A program made the position numbers and the translations under genes. Positions 1 through 10,178 of a stretch of 64,000 bases of DNA are shown piece after piece. The stretch is from Bradyrhizobium iriomotense. Lineage in GTDB: Bacteria; Pseudomonadota; Alphaproteobacteria; Rhizobiales; Xanthobacteraceae. The stretch covers positions 1-64,000 of the forward strand of contig NZ_JAFCJZ010000006.1 in assembly GCF_018130765.1 (NCBI RefSeq), in the 5' to 3' direction. Below the pieces are notes generated by a model, which was not told the DNA's origin, searched no databases, and was given only the letters and a program-made list of their open reading frames with translations. Each line of letters opens with the position of its first letter. Position 1 is the first letter of the stretch.

Positions 1-70
1 CGCCGCCCTCGCACTTCCCCGACCTCACCCAAGCCAATCGAAAAGCCTTGACTCAAAAATCCCCATATGA

Positions 71-158
71 GGGTGGGCAAAGCGAAGCGTGCCCACGATC
101 TCGATGTGATCCGGAAAGATTGGTGGGCACGGCGCAAGTGCGCCTTTGCCCACCCTAC
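71..158. repeat. Inverted intergenic repeat, family A copy 1
   Basis: The two arms are gggtgggcaaag... and ...ctttgcccaccctac, with inner arms around gtgcccac / gtgggcac. It lies just past the 3' end of the leftward TLP1 gene, so it could act as an RNA stem at that transcript end. The same design recurs at 6168, 14161 and 63318. Confidence 0.8.
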
Positions 159-163
159 GAGAG

Positions 164-1672
164 CTACGCCACCCGCCACTCCGGCACGCCATCGGCGGCC
201 ATCGTGATCTCGCCGAGCGAGCCGACGGGCGTGCGATCCATGTCAAGCAGATGGGCCAGCGTCGCGCTATCGCTCGCCGGAATTCGCGCCAGCGTGCGGC
301 GATCGTCCTGCGTCCGCAGTATCACCACACCGTGCTCGACATCGCCGCCACGGCCGTAGAGCACCGTAAAGCTCTCGACCTTGCCTCTGCCTGACGCTTC
401 CGTCACGAACTCCGGCACCGCGCGCTTGTTGCGGTCGGCTACGCCTTGCACGCTCGTCTCCTGCGCCAGCGCCTCGCGCGGCGGCGTCTTCGAGACCACC
501 AGCGCGTGATGCTTGGTGACGAAGCCGCCCTGGCCATAGAGCAGGCCGAGCTTGGCGCCGTCGCGCACACGTCGCACCATCGCGCAGGCCGCGTGCGTCA
601 TGTAAGTGTTGAGCGGGGCGCCGAAGAAGGTGAGGCCGCCGGTCACGGTCGGCTGCACGTCGGCACCCAAGCCCAGCGTCCGTCGCGCCATCTTGGGCAC
701 GCAAGGGAAGCAGCTGTAGAGCTCGATCGCGTCGAATTTTCTGCCGTCGCCGCCGGCGAGGTCCATCACCGCCTTCAGCACCGCATTCTGCGGATGGCTC
801 TCGTAGAACTGGTCGCGCAAGAGATAGTCGCGAGGCTCCTCGGCAGAGGCGCCGCCGAGCGGATAGACCAGCTTGTCTTCCGCGATGCCGGCCGCGCGTG
901 CCTTGGCGAGGCTGGTCAGCAGCAGCGCGCCGCCCATGTTGACGCTGGGGTTGGCGACCATGAGCTTGTTATAGGGCCAGGCGATCAGCCGGTTGTCCGC
1001 CGTCGGCGTCGTGATCTCCTCCGGCGTATAGCGCCGCTTCAGCCAGGCATTGGGATTTTGCGCGGCGGCTTCCGAATAGCGCGACCATAGCGTGCCCGAT
1101 TCCGCCATCGCCTCGCGCGGCGTCTGCCCCCAATGCGCGGAGGAGGCGGCTTCATAGAACGGATAGACCGTGACCGGCCGGAACACGCCGAGCTTCACCG
1201 CCAGCGGCTTCTGGAACGCCGCGCCGCGCTTGGGCTCCTCGACATCATGGGCGAACGGCGTCCATGGCAATTTTGTTCCGGCGCGCTCCGCCTTGGTCGC
1301 GGTTGACTGCGCTTCCGCGCCGCAGATCGCGGCCACGCTGCATTCACCGCGCGCGATGCGCTTGGCCGCCTCGTGGATGTAGCGGATCGGGCTCTCGCCG
1401 CCGACCGGGCCGTAATAGCAATGTGCAGGCGCAACGCCGAGGCGCTGCGCCAGCAGCTTCTCCGGATCGCGATAGCGCCAGCTCAGGAAGTTGACGACGT
1501 CGAGCGACTGCACCTCGCCGAGCAGCTTTGTGCCGGCATCCCGCTCGGCGCGCCGCAGCGCTTCTTCGAGCAGATCGAGCGGCTCGAGGCCGGCGGTGAT
1601 CTCCTTAGGGCGATCGACGATCTCGCCGATGCCGACGATGACGGGGATGCGGTCTTCGGGGCTATTGGTCAT
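164..1672 (-). CDS. Thiolase-like protein type 1 (TLP1-like), acetyl-CoA acetyltransferase family
   Basis: The 502-residue protein has a thiolase fold over about residues 1-390 and an extra C-terminal domain of about 100 residues, the layout of mycobacterial TLP1. Ordinary thiolases have a nucleophilic Cys near residue 93; here the segment reads GPVGGESPIRY (89-99), with Glu/Ser and no Cys. That argues against normal thiolysis and for a CoA-ligand or modified catalytic role. The start is preceded by agaagaa. The next gene upstream on the same strand is a flavin oxidoreductase 176 bp away. Standard annotation would be acetyl-CoA acetyltransferase. The family call is fairly sure; the substrate is unknown. 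Confidence 0.85.
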   Translation of the reverse strand: MTNSPEDRIPVIVGIGEIVDRPKEITAGLEPLDLLEEALRRAERDAGTKLLGEVQSLDVVNFLSWRYRDPEKLLAQRLGVAPAHCYYGPVGGESPIRYIHEAAKRIARGECSVAAICGAEAQSTATKAERAGTKLPWTPFAHDVEEPKRGAAFQKPLAVKLGVFRPVTVYPFYEAASSAHWGQTPREAMAESGTLWSRYSEAAAQNPNAWLKRRYTPEEITTPTADNRLIAWPYNKLMVANPSVNMGGALLLTSLAKARAAGIAEDKLVYPLGGASAEEPRDYLLRDQFYESHPQNAVLKAVMDLAGGDGRKFDAIELYSCFPCVPKMARRTLGLGADVQPTVTGGLTFFGAPLNTYMTHAACAMVRRVRDGAKLGLLYGQGGFVTKHHALVVSKTPPREALAQETSVQGVADRNKRAVPEFVTEASGRGKVESFTVLYGRGGDVEHGVVILRTQDDRRTLARIPASDSATLAHLLDMDRTPVGSLGEITMAADGVPEWRVA

Positions 1673-1731
1673 TTCTTCTTAATTCACTTTCTAGGTCTTC
1701 GGCACGCCGAGGGCCGCTAAAGAAGCGGCCA

Positions 1732-1822
1732 CCTCAGGGTGACGGCTACGGGCACAACGTCATCCTGAGGTGCGAGGTCGGCGGCGCATTCGCGCCGTCG
1801 GGCGAGCCTCGAAGGATGGGCC
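1732..1822. repeat. Inverted intergenic repeat, family G
   Basis: cctcagggtgacg (1732-1744) pairs with cgtcatcctgagg (about 1765-1777), 12 of 13 positions. A second part follows, with gcgaggtcggcgg and cctcgaaggatggg. It fills the gap between two leftward genes. Confidence 0.65.
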
Positions 1823-1848
1823 ACGGGCACTACTCCGGCCACGCACCA

Positions 1849-2982
1849 TCACTCCGCCACCAGCGCATTCATGTGCTCGACGGCTTCGGCAAAATCTTCC
1901 TTGAACTCCTGCACCACCGCACCCGCCGACTTCACGCTGTCGATCAGGCCGACGCCCTGGCCGACAAAGTAGCTGACGAGATCGCGCGCCTTTGCGTTGC
2001 CGCTTGCGGCTGCGCGGTCGATCGCGTTGAAGGCGTCACGGCTGACGATGCTCTGCAGCGGCATCGGCAGCGCGCCGGGGCTCTCCGGCGCGCGGTCCCA
2101 GGCATCGGTCCAGACCGAGCGGAGCTGCCGCGCCGGCTTGCCGGTGCGGCCCTTCGAGCGTACCGCATCGCGCGAGGACGCCGCGATCATCTTCTCGCGG
2201 AAGATCTCCGTGGTTTCGGCCTCGACGGTCGCAAGCCACACCGAGCCGGTCCAGGCGCCGGCCGCGCCCATGGCCATGCAGGCCGCCATCTGCCGTCCAG
2301 TCATGATGCCGCCGGCCGCCAGCACCGGCACGTCGCGGATCGGCTCGATCGCCTTGATCACCTCCGGCACCAGCACCATGGTCGAGACCTCGCCGCAATG
2401 GCCGCCGGCCTCGGTGCCCTGCACCACGAGGATGTCGACGCCGGCGGCGACCTGGCGCAGCGCGTGCTCCTTGGCGCCGACGAGCGCGGCCACCGGCACG
2501 CCGTGCTTCTTGCCCATCTCGATCATCGCCTTCGGCGGCACGCCCAGCGCGTTGGCGATCAGGCGGATCGGATGATTGAAGGAAACCTCGAGCAATTGAA
2601 GCGCGGTCTTCCCGTCGAACGGCTGCGGCTGATCGTCTGCCACTTCGGTGGTGGTCAGTTCGATATCGTATTTCTTCAGAAGATCGCGCGTGTAGTTGCG
2701 GTGCTCTTGCGGCACGCGCGCTTCCAGGCTCTTCCAGGTGACGTCCTTCTCGCCCGCCGTGGAGATGTTTTCGGGGATCAGCACGTCGATGCCGTAGGGC
2801 TTGCCGTCGACGTGCTCGTCGATCCATTTCAGCTCGCGTTCGAGCGTATCGGGCGTGTGCACGGTGGCACCTAACACACCAAAGCCGCCGGCGCGGCTGA
2901 CGGCGGCGACGACGTCGCGGCAATGGCTGAAGGCGAGCAGCGGGAACTCGATGCCCAGCATGTCGCAGATCGGCGATTTCAT
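1849..2982 (-). CDS. Nitronate monooxygenase / 2-nitropropane dioxygenase-type flavoprotein
   Basis: The 377-residue FMN-dependent TIM-barrel protein opens with a typical segment for the family (MKSPICDMLGIEFPLLAF). It carries the phosphate/FMN-binding stretches EAGGHCGEVSTM and AAGGIMTGRQMAACMAMGA. Relatives oxidise alkyl nitronates with O2, and some members are NAD(P)H:quinone reductases or enoyl-type reductases, so the substrate is open. A good ribosome-binding site (gggagagaacc) precedes the ATG. Its neighbours are acyl-CoA enzymes, which would fit lipid-related redox chemistry; that link is inferred from position only. Confidence 0.85.
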   Translation of the reverse strand: MKSPICDMLGIEFPLLAFSHCRDVVAAVSRAGGFGVLGATVHTPDTLERELKWIDEHVDGKPYGIDVLIPENISTAGEKDVTWKSLEARVPQEHRNYTRDLLKKYDIELTTTEVADDQPQPFDGKTALQLLEVSFNHPIRLIANALGVPPKAMIEMGKKHGVPVAALVGAKEHALRQVAAGVDILVVQGTEAGGHCGEVSTMVLVPEVIKAIEPIRDVPVLAAGGIMTGRQMAACMAMGAAGAWTGSVWLATVEAETTEIFREKMIAASSRDAVRSKGRTGKPARQLRSVWTDAWDRAPESPGALPMPLQSIVSRDAFNAIDRAAASGNAKARDLVSYFVGQGVGLIDSVKSAGAVVQEFKEDFAEAVEHMNALVAE

Positions 2983-3437
2983 GGTTCTCTCCCGGCGGCC
3001 GCCTTCGTTGTTGTTTTGCTTTCCTCAAGCGACCGTTCGACGCTAGCCCATCGTCGGCCGCGATGCCAAGCCGGATTTGGCCGCGCATCTTGCGTGCAGG
3101 CGTCACGCGACGCGCGCAGCCATTCCGTCGCGCAAAATTGGCCGGGCAGGGGACGCCGATAAACCTCTTGCGCTTTCACGAACGTCAGAGAGCAGCCCGG
3201 TCGCGGCGTCCGATCGGCACCAAGCGCATCTGCATTGACACGGATTATTTCGCGACCTTCAACCGGCCGAACGTTTCGCTGTCGACACCAAGACCAATCC
3301 GATCGAGGAGATCACCGCGACCACCGTGCGCCCAACATTTCAGCGCGGGCGTCCAGCGAAACGTAATTATTCGGTAAGTCGCCTCCATTACAACGATAGC
3401 GCGTGGACGCGAATGTCTAGCTGGAATGGAGAGTGCG
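2983..3437. other. Intergenic region, 455 bp, divergent promoters
   Basis: It separates the leftward flavoprotein from the rightward chemoreceptor and must hold both promoters. I see no repeat-family copy, no RNA gene and no convincing small ORF. Confidence 0.5.
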
Positions 3438-5114
3438 ATGGCTTGGTTCAACAACATGTCTGTTGGGCGCAAGCTCCTGCTCACATTTTCGGCAGTCGTG
3501 CTGCTGGTCGTCGTGCTCGGTGGCTTCGCGCTGAAATCGCTCTCCGACCTGCAAGGCGCGGCGCGTGAGCTGTCCGGCAACTGGCTCCCCAGCGTCGACA
3601 AGGCGAGAGGCCTGCAATACCAGATCGCCCGCATCCGGACCAACCAGCTCTCGGTACTGATGGCCAAGGAAGGCGATCGCGAGGAGATACGCCAGACCCT
3701 GCGCAAGATCGAGCAGTCCGTGACGGACGGACTCAAATCGCAGGAGACGCTGGTGGCCTCGCCGGAGGAGGAGGCGGCCGTCAAGCGGCTCAGCGGGCAC
3801 TATGCGGCCTTCCTGCAGACTGACAAGGCGCTGGACATGCTTGCCACCAATCCCGAAGGCGCCAGGGAGGCCTTCTTTGCCGGCAGAAACCAGTTTCGTG
3901 AGCTGCTTGAGGACGCCGACAAGCTCGTGAAAATCAACACCGACGGCGCCGCGCGCTCTGTCGCGACGGCGGGTTCGACCTACGACAACGCACGAACCGT
4001 AATCATGATCGTGCTCGCCGTCATGATGGCGCTGGCGGCCGCGGCCGGTTTCGTGCTGCGCTCGGCGATCGCCAAGCCGCTGCTCGCGCTCGACAAGGCG
4101 ATGGGGCGGCTTGCCCAGAACGATACCGCGACCGAGGTGCCGGCGACGGAGCGACGCGACGAAGTCGGTGCGATGGCCCGTGCGGTGCTCGTGTTCAGGG
4201 AGGGCATGATCGCGGCCGACGAGATGCGCGCGCGCCAGGAGGAGGAGCGGCAGGCCAAGGAGCGCCATGCCGCCTACATCATGGGACTGGCGCAGGACTT
4301 CGATGCGGCGGCAAGCTCCGCCATCGGCGGCGTCGCCGACGCAGCGAGCCGCATGCGGGCAACCGCGGGCGGCTTGTCGTCCACCGTCGGCCAGACCGGG
4401 GAGCAGGCCATGACGGTGGCCGCGGCCGCGCAGCAGGCCTCGGCCAACGTGCAGACGGTGGCCTCGGCCGCCGAGGAGCTGACCTCCTCGATCCGCGAGA
4501 TTTCCCGGCAGGTTTCGCTGGCCTCGCAGGTCAGTCACAAGGCGGTGGACCAGGCCAACCGCACTAACGACATCGTCGGCGGGCTTCAGCAGGCGGCGCG
4601 CCGCATCGGCGAGGTGATCGACCTCATCAACCAGATCGCCAGCCAGACCAACCTGCTGGCGCTGAACGCAACCATCGAGGCCGCGCGGGCCGGCGATGCC
4701 GGCCGGGGTTTTGCCGTCGTCGCCAACGAGGTGAAGAGCCTCGCTGCCCAGACCTCGCGGGCGACCGACGAGATCGGCCAGCAGATCGCGTCGGTGCAGC
4801 AGGCGACCGCGCAGGCGGTCGAGGCGATCAGCGCCATCGGCGGCACCATCCAGGAGATCAGCCAGATCTCGACCACGGTCGCTTCCGCCGTGGAAGAGCA
4901 GGGCGCGGCGACACAGGCGATCGCCCGCAGCGCCGAGCAGGCCTCCGCCGGCACCGGAACGGTGACGAAGAACATCGAGGGCGTGAGCCAGTCGGCGCGC
5001 TCCGGTGGCGGCGCCGCGCAGGAGATGCTGTCCGCGGCCACATCGCTGTCGCGCGAGGCCGACCAGATGCGCTCCCTGGTCCAGGACTTCCTCGGCAAGG
5101 TCAAGGCTGCATGA
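3438..5114 (+). CDS. Methyl-accepting chemotaxis protein
   Basis: A classical transmembrane chemoreceptor of 558 residues. TM1 lies at about 11-31 ([20 protein letters not shown]) and is followed by a periplasmic region rich in predicted helix that looks like a four-helix-bundle sensor. TM2 is at about 188-208, then a HAMP domain to about 262. The cytoplasmic signalling coiled coil has the conserved tip, including [21 protein letters not shown] around 410-432. I start it at the second ATG (MAWFNN) because ggagag lies 5-10 bases upstream; an ATG 12 bases earlier is in frame but poorly placed. No cheA/cheW genes are nearby, so it is an orphan receptor. The ligand is unknown. Confidence 0.92.
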   Translation: MAWFNNMSVGRKLLLTFSAVVLLVVVLGGFALKSLSDLQGAARELSGNWLPSVDKARGLQYQIARIRTNQLSVLMAKEGDREEIRQTLRKIEQSVTDGLKSQETLVASPEEEAAVKRLSGHYAAFLQTDKALDMLATNPEGAREAFFAGRNQFRELLEDADKLVKINTDGAARSVATAGSTYDNARTVIMIVLAVMMALAAAAGFVLRSAIAKPLLALDKAMGRLAQNDTATEVPATERRDEVGAMARAVLVFREGMIAADEMRARQEEERQAKERHAAYIMGLAQDFDAAASSAIGGVADAASRMRATAGGLSSTVGQTGEQAMTVAAAAQQASANVQTVASAAEELTSSIREISRQVSLASQVSHKAVDQANRTNDIVGGLQQAARRIGEVIDLINQIASQTNLLALNATIEAARAGDAGRGFAVVANEVKSLAAQTSRATDEIGQQIASVQQATAQAVEAISAIGGTIQEISQISTTVASAVEEQGAATQAIARSAEQASAGTGTVTKNIEGVSQSARSGGGAAQEMLSAATSLSREADQMRSLVQDFLGKVKAA

Positions 5115-5215
5115 CGCCGGCTTGAGGCCCGCGCCGGACGCAGAGCCGGAAGGGCTTGTCATCGGCCATCCCAGGGCTAATTAATGCAGGCGCATCTTTC
5201 CGCCGGAGCCCCCGC

Positions 5216-6091
5216 ATGACCGACGCCCCCGCCTACGTGCCGCCCAAAGTCTGGACCTGGAACAAGGAGAATGGCGGGCAATTCGCCAGCATCAACCGGC
5301 CGATCGCCGGCCCCACCCACGACAAGGAACTGCCGGTCGGCAAGCATCCCTTGCAGCTCTATTCGCTCGCGACGCCGAACGGGGTGAAGGTCACGGTGAT
5401 GCTGGAGGAGCTGCTGGCGCTCGGCCACAAGGGGGCCGAATACGACGCCTGGCTGATCAGGATCGGCAATGGCGACCAGTTCGGCAGCGGCTTCGTCGAC
5501 ATCAATCCGAACTCGAAAATCCCGGCGCTGATGGATCGCTCCGGGCCTGAGCCTGTCAGGGTGTTCGAGTCCGGCTCGATCCTGTTCTACCTCGCCGAGA
5601 AGTTCGGCGCCTTCCTGCCTAAGGACATCAAGACCCGCACCGAGGCCATGTCCTGGCTGTTCTGGCAGATGGGCAGCGCACCCTATCTCGGCGGCGGCTT
5701 CGGCCATTTCTACGCCTATGCGCCGTTCAAGATCGAATACGCCATCGACCGTTTCGCGATGGAGACCAAGCGCCAGCTCGACGTGCTCGACCGGCGCCTT
5801 GCCGACAACGAGTATCTCGCGGGCAAGGAGTACACCATCGCCGACATCGCGGTCTGGCCCTGGTATGGCGCGCTCGCCAAGGGGCTGGTCTACGGCGCCG
5901 GCGAATTCCTTTCCGTGCAGGACTACAAGAACGTGCAGCGCTGGACCGACCAGATCGCGCAGCGGCCGGCGGTGAAGCGCGGCCGCATGGTCAACCGCGT
6001 CTCCGGCGATCCCGCCAGCCAGCTCCACGAGCGCCACGACGCCAGCGATTTCGAAACGAAGACGCAGGACAAGCTCGAGGCGGCGACGTAG
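5216..6091 (+). CDS. yghU: YghU-type glutathione S-transferase / disulfide-bond oxidoreductase
   Basis: The 291-residue protein has the long N-terminal extension of the YghU group, the active-site region LATPNGVKVTVMLEELL (TPNG being typical of YghU), the glutathione-binding NPNSKIPALMD and FESGSILFYLAEKF, and an all-helical C-terminal domain. Family members bind two glutathione molecules and reduce disulfides or organic peroxides in the cytoplasm. An upstream in-frame start would add 20 residues (MSSAIPGLIN...), but MTDAPAYV is where the homology I recognise begins. It is 101 bp after the chemoreceptor and probably transcribed separately. Confidence 0.88.
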   Translation: MTDAPAYVPPKVWTWNKENGGQFASINRPIAGPTHDKELPVGKHPLQLYSLATPNGVKVTVMLEELLALGHKGAEYDAWLIRIGNGDQFGSGFVDINPNSKIPALMDRSGPEPVRVFESGSILFYLAEKFGAFLPKDIKTRTEAMSWLFWQMGSAPYLGGGFGHFYAYAPFKIEYAIDRFAMETKRQLDVLDRRLADNEYLAGKEYTIADIAVWPWYGALAKGLVYGAGEFLSVQDYKNVQRWTDQIAQRPAVKRGRMVNRVSGDPASQLHERHDASDFETKTQDKLEAAT

Positions 6092-6103
6092 TTCTCTTTC
6101 TTC

Positions 6104-6159
6104 ACCTCGCCCCGCGTGCGGGGAGAGGTCGGATCGCACTTGCGATGCGGGTGAGGGGT
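6104..6159. repeat. Half copy of repeat family F
   Basis: cacctcgccccgcgtgcggggagaggt and gcacttgcgatgcgggtgagg match one arm of the longer F elements at 42847 and 63439. It is followed directly by a family A copy. Confidence 0.5.
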
Positions 6160-6167
6160 ACAGTCTC

Positions 6168-6292
6168 GTAGGGTGGCAAAGCGACTTGTCCGCCGTAGCT
6201 CGAAGAGCGAAGGCGGAAGCGTGCCCACCACTTCTTGCGCCGGCCGCGATGGTGGGCACGGCGCGCGAAGAGTGCGCCTTTGCCCGCCCTAC
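6168..6292. repeat. Inverted intergenic repeat, family A copy 2
   Basis: The arms gtagggtggcaaagcg and gcctttgcccgccctac enclose inner arms with gtgcccacc / ggtgggcac. It lies between the convergent ends of the GST gene and the leftward acyl-CoA dehydrogenase, where a two-way terminator would be expected. Confidence 0.75.
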
Positions 6293-6305
6293 GGCATCTC
6301 GTGGC

Positions 6306-7583
<1,278 letters not shown>

Positions 7584-7951
7584 TGTTCCTCCCGGGACGC
7601 TGAGATCATGTTGGCCGGGAGAATAGTCGCAGCGATGCCAAAGTGCGAGCGCGTATTTTTTTCACGCGGGCCATGCCACGCGATGGAATATCGCGAGGGC
7701 GTTTGAAATGTTGTTTGAATGGGGCTGGGAGAACTCCCTCCAAGTGTCGTCCCGGACAAGCGCAGCTCTTGGCAACGCGTAGCGTTGTCCAGGGCGGAGC
7801 GCAGATCCGGGACCCATAACCACAGGAAGTCGTTTGACGAAGATTCGTAGTTGTCAGCTCGCGCCATAACCGCTCCCTGTGGTTATGGGTCCCCGCTCCC
7901 GTGCGCAATTGCGCACTAGGCGGGGACGACACCGCGTGTGTAGTCGCCAGC
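7584..7951. other. Intergenic region, 368 bp
   Basis: It lies between two leftward genes. Its right half is the family B repeat at 7746-7930; the left 160 bp should hold the promoter of the acyl-CoA dehydrogenase. I see no small gene. Confidence 0.5.
7746..7930. repeat. Inverted intergenic repeat, family B copy 1
   Basis: It starts gtcgtcccggacaagcgc and ends ggcggggacgac. The inner arms are gggacccataaccaca... and ...tgtggttatgggtccc. A side hairpin gtgcgcaattgcgcac is present near the right end. Confidence 0.8.
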
Positions 7952-8332
7952 TCAGTTCGGCATCCGATGCATCGCGCAGATCTTGTTGCCGTCGAGGTCC
8001 CGCAAATAAGCGATATAAAGCTTGTTGCCCGCGCCCTCGCGGATGCCGGGCGGATTCTCGATCGGCGTTCCACCGGCGGCTACGCCGGCGGCGTGCCACT
8101 TGTCGACCTGCTCAGGCGAGTTGGCGGCAAAGCCGATGGTGCCGCCGTTCGCAGCCGTCGCCGGCTCACCGTTGATCGGCTTCGACACCGAGAACACACC
8201 GGTCTTGGTGATGTAGAAGATGCGGTGGCCGTCGACCTTGGCCGGCCGCACCTCGAGTGTGCTCAGCAGGCTGTCGTAGAATGCCTTGGCCTTGTCCAGG
8301 TCGTTGGTGCCGATCATCACGTGCGAGAACAT
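7952..8332 (-). CDS. VOC-family glyoxalase/bleomycin-resistance-like protein
   Basis: The 126-residue single-domain protein begins MFSHVMIGTNDLDKAKAFYD, the standard opening beta-alpha-beta unit of the vicinal-oxygen-chelate fold. It ends with YLRDLDGNKICAMHRM, the usual strand carrying the last metal ligand. An in-frame extension of 38 residues upstream runs into the family D repeat and is rejected. VOC proteins of this size include glyoxalases, dioxygenase-like enzymes and resistance proteins, and the sequence alone does not choose among them. Confidence 0.85.
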   Translation of the reverse strand: MFSHVMIGTNDLDKAKAFYDSLLSTLEVRPAKVDGHRIFYITKTGVFSVSKPINGEPATAANGGTIGFAANSPEQVDKWHAAGVAAGGTPIENPPGIREGAGNKLYIAYLRDLDGNKICAMHRMPN

Positions 8333-8355
8333 TTGCCCTATCCCCCTCAGAGTTT

Positions 8356-8437
8356 GTAGCCCGGATGGAGCGTAGCGAAATCCGGGTCTTGCTTGCTTCT
8401 CAAAATCCCGGATTGCGCTTCGCTCCATCCAGGCTAC
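8356..8437. repeat. Inverted intergenic repeat, family D copy 1
   Basis: gtagcccggatggagcgtagc pairs with gcttcgctccatccaggctac, with inner aatccggg / cccggatt. It sits between two leftward genes and ends 5 bp before the stop of the SDR gene. Confidence 0.8.
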
Positions 8438-8442
8438 GGGAC

Positions 8443-9222
8443 TCAAAACGCCGTGTAGCCGCCGTCGATCACGAACGTGTCGGCCGTGTGATAGGATGAC
8501 GCCTTGCTCATCAGATACACCGCGATGCCGCCGAAATCGGAGGCCTCGCCGAAGCGGCGCTGCGGAATTCGCGGCATCACGTTGGCGACGAACTTGTCGT
8601 TGGCCATGAGGCCTGATGTCATGTCGCTCTTGATCCAGCCGGGCAGGATCGCGTTCGCGGTGACGCCGTGGCGCGCCAGCTCGACGCCGAGCGCGCGCAC
8701 CAGCGCGTTGATCGCGGCCTTGGTCGCGGCGTAGTGTTCGTTGCGCGCGGTGCCGAAGATCGAGGCGAGGCTCGAGGTTGCGACCAGCCGGCCGAAGGGA
8801 TCGCCGGCATTGGCGCGCTCGGTCATGTGCCTGGCAGCGGCCTGGAACGCGTGGAAGACGCCGTCAAGATTGGTCGCAAACATCGTGCGCCATTCCTCTT
8901 CGGTGCGCTCGATGAAGGAGCGCCGTCCGCCGCCGCCGATGCCGGCATTGGCGAAGCAGCCGTCGACCCGGCCGAAGGTGTCGAGCGTGGCCTTCATCGC
9001 GGCATTGACCGAGGCCGGATCGGTGACGTCGCAGACGCGGGTGTCCACCTTGCCTGCTAGCCCCGCCATGCTCGCGGCAGCAGCCTTGTTCTTGTCAGCA
9101 TTGCGGCCCCAGATCGAGACGTTGCAGCCCTGGCCGGCGAGCGCCTGTGCGATGCCGAGCCCGATGCCGCCATTGCCGCCAGTGATCACAGCGACGCGTC
9201 CGGTGAGGTCGAAAAGGTTCAT
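8443..9222 (-). CDS. Short-chain dehydrogenase/reductase
   Basis: The 259-residue classical SDR has the Rossmann motif TGGNGGIGLG near residue 12, the NAG-type motif FANAGIGGG near 90, the catalytic Ser in VATSSLASIFG, and Tyr/Lys in HYAATKAAINAL near 156-160. It is presumably an NAD(P)-dependent alcohol/ketone oxidoreductase in the cytoplasm. An upstream in-frame start adds 16 residues, but aggaaac lies well placed before MNLFDLTG. It is divergent from the crotonase-kinase operon at 9390 and could supply the SDR (LvaD-like) step of a 4-hydroxyacyl-CoA route. That role is inference. Confidence 0.88.
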   Translation of the reverse strand: MNLFDLTGRVAVITGGNGGIGLGIAQALAGQGCNVSIWGRNADKNKAAAASMAGLAGKVDTRVCDVTDPASVNAAMKATLDTFGRVDGCFANAGIGGGGRRSFIERTEEEWRTMFATNLDGVFHAFQAAARHMTERANAGDPFGRLVATSSLASIFGTARNEHYAATKAAINALVRALGVELARHGVTANAILPGWIKSDMTSGLMANDKFVANVMPRIPQRRFGEASDFGGIAVYLMSKASSYHTADTFVIDGGYTAF

Positions 9223-9389
9223 GGCGCGTTTCCTGTTTTGGGCATAAGGCGCATCAGCCGCTGCGCACAAGATTGCTTGCTATGCTCCGATCACCATGGA
9301 CAAGACCGCGCCAAAAATCAAATATGCGCCCCGGCAAAACCAAATTCCGGTCTGCGAAACTGACGCAGGCTGCAACTGACGAGGAAACA

Positions 9390-10178
9390 ATGCAGTTCAA
9401 GCACGTCACGCTCGATTTCGATGGTTCGGTCGCGATCCTCAGGCTCGACCATCAGGAGGTGATGAACGCGGTCTCCATGGACATGCTCGGCGGTCTTGCC
9501 GAGGCGCTCGATGCGATCGAGGAGAAGAAGGACGAGGTGCGCTGTGTCGTGCTGACCGGCGCGGGCCGCGCCTTCTGCACCGGCGCCAATCTGCAAGGCC
9601 GCAACAACCAGTCGAAGAAGACCAAGGCCGGCCTGACGCTGGAGACCGGCTTTCATCCGTTCCTGCGCCGCATCCGCAATCTGCACTGTCCGATCATCAC
9701 CGCAGTCAATGGCCCGGCCGCGGGTGCCGGCATGAGCTTCGCGCTGCTCGGCGACATGATTTTATGCGCGCGCTCCTCTTACTTCCTTCAAGCGTTCCGG
9801 CGCATCGGTCTCGTGCCGGATTGCGGCTCGACCTGGCTCTTGCCGCGCCTCGTCGGCCGGGCGCGCTCGATCGAATTGTCGCTGATGGGCGAGCGGCTGC
9901 CGGCGGAGAAGGCGCTGGAATGGGGCCTCGTCAACCGCGTCTACGATGACGGCGTGCTGATGGAGGAGGCGATGAAGCTCGCGCGCGACCTTGCGAGCGG
10001 TCCGACGGTGGCGCTGTCGCTGATCCGCAAGCTCTACTGGGACAGCCCGGAAAATTCCTTCGAGGATCAGCTCAATCTCGAATTCCAGTGCCAGCTCCGC
10101 GCCGGCGACACCCAGGATTTTCGCGAGGGCGTCGGCGCGTTTCTGGAGAAGCGCCCCGCGCAGTTCAAGGGCAAATGA
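9390..10178 (+). CDS. Enoyl-CoA hydratase/isomerase, PaaG-like
   Basis: A crotonase-fold protein of 262 residues. The oxyanion-hole segments are GAGRAFCTGANL and NGPAAGAGMSFALLGD. The active-site loop reads RRIGLVPDCGSTWLLPRLVG, in which Asp (VPD) replaces the usual second Glu, as in PaaG-type isomerases. Double-bond or epoxide isomerisation of an acyl-CoA is therefore as likely as hydration. The gaggaaac Shine-Dalgarno decides the start at MQFKHVTL; upstream ATGs are rejected. Its stop overlaps the next start (ATGA), so it is translationally coupled to the kinase. Confidence 0.9.
   Translation: MQFKHVTLDFDGSVAILRLDHQEVMNAVSMDMLGGLAEALDAIEEKKDEVRCVVLTGAGRAFCTGANLQGRNNQSKKTKAGLTLETGFHPFLRRIRNLHCPIITAVNGPAAGAGMSFALLGDMILCARSSYFLQAFRRIGLVPDCGSTWLLPRLVGRARSIELSLMGERLPAEKALEWGLVNRVYDDGVLMEEAMKLARDLASGPTVALSLIRKLYWDSPENSFEDQLNLEFQCQLRAGDTQDFREGVGAFLEKRPAQFKGK

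Noticed and set aside
3417..5162. 581-codon open frame on the minus strand
   Set aside because: It mirrors the chemoreceptor gene and its translation is low-complexity (repeated Arg, Gly, His).
7952..8332. Bleomycin/fosfomycin resistance protein
   Set aside because: The VOC fold alone does not show this; there is no resistance context and the metal-ligand pattern is not diagnostic.
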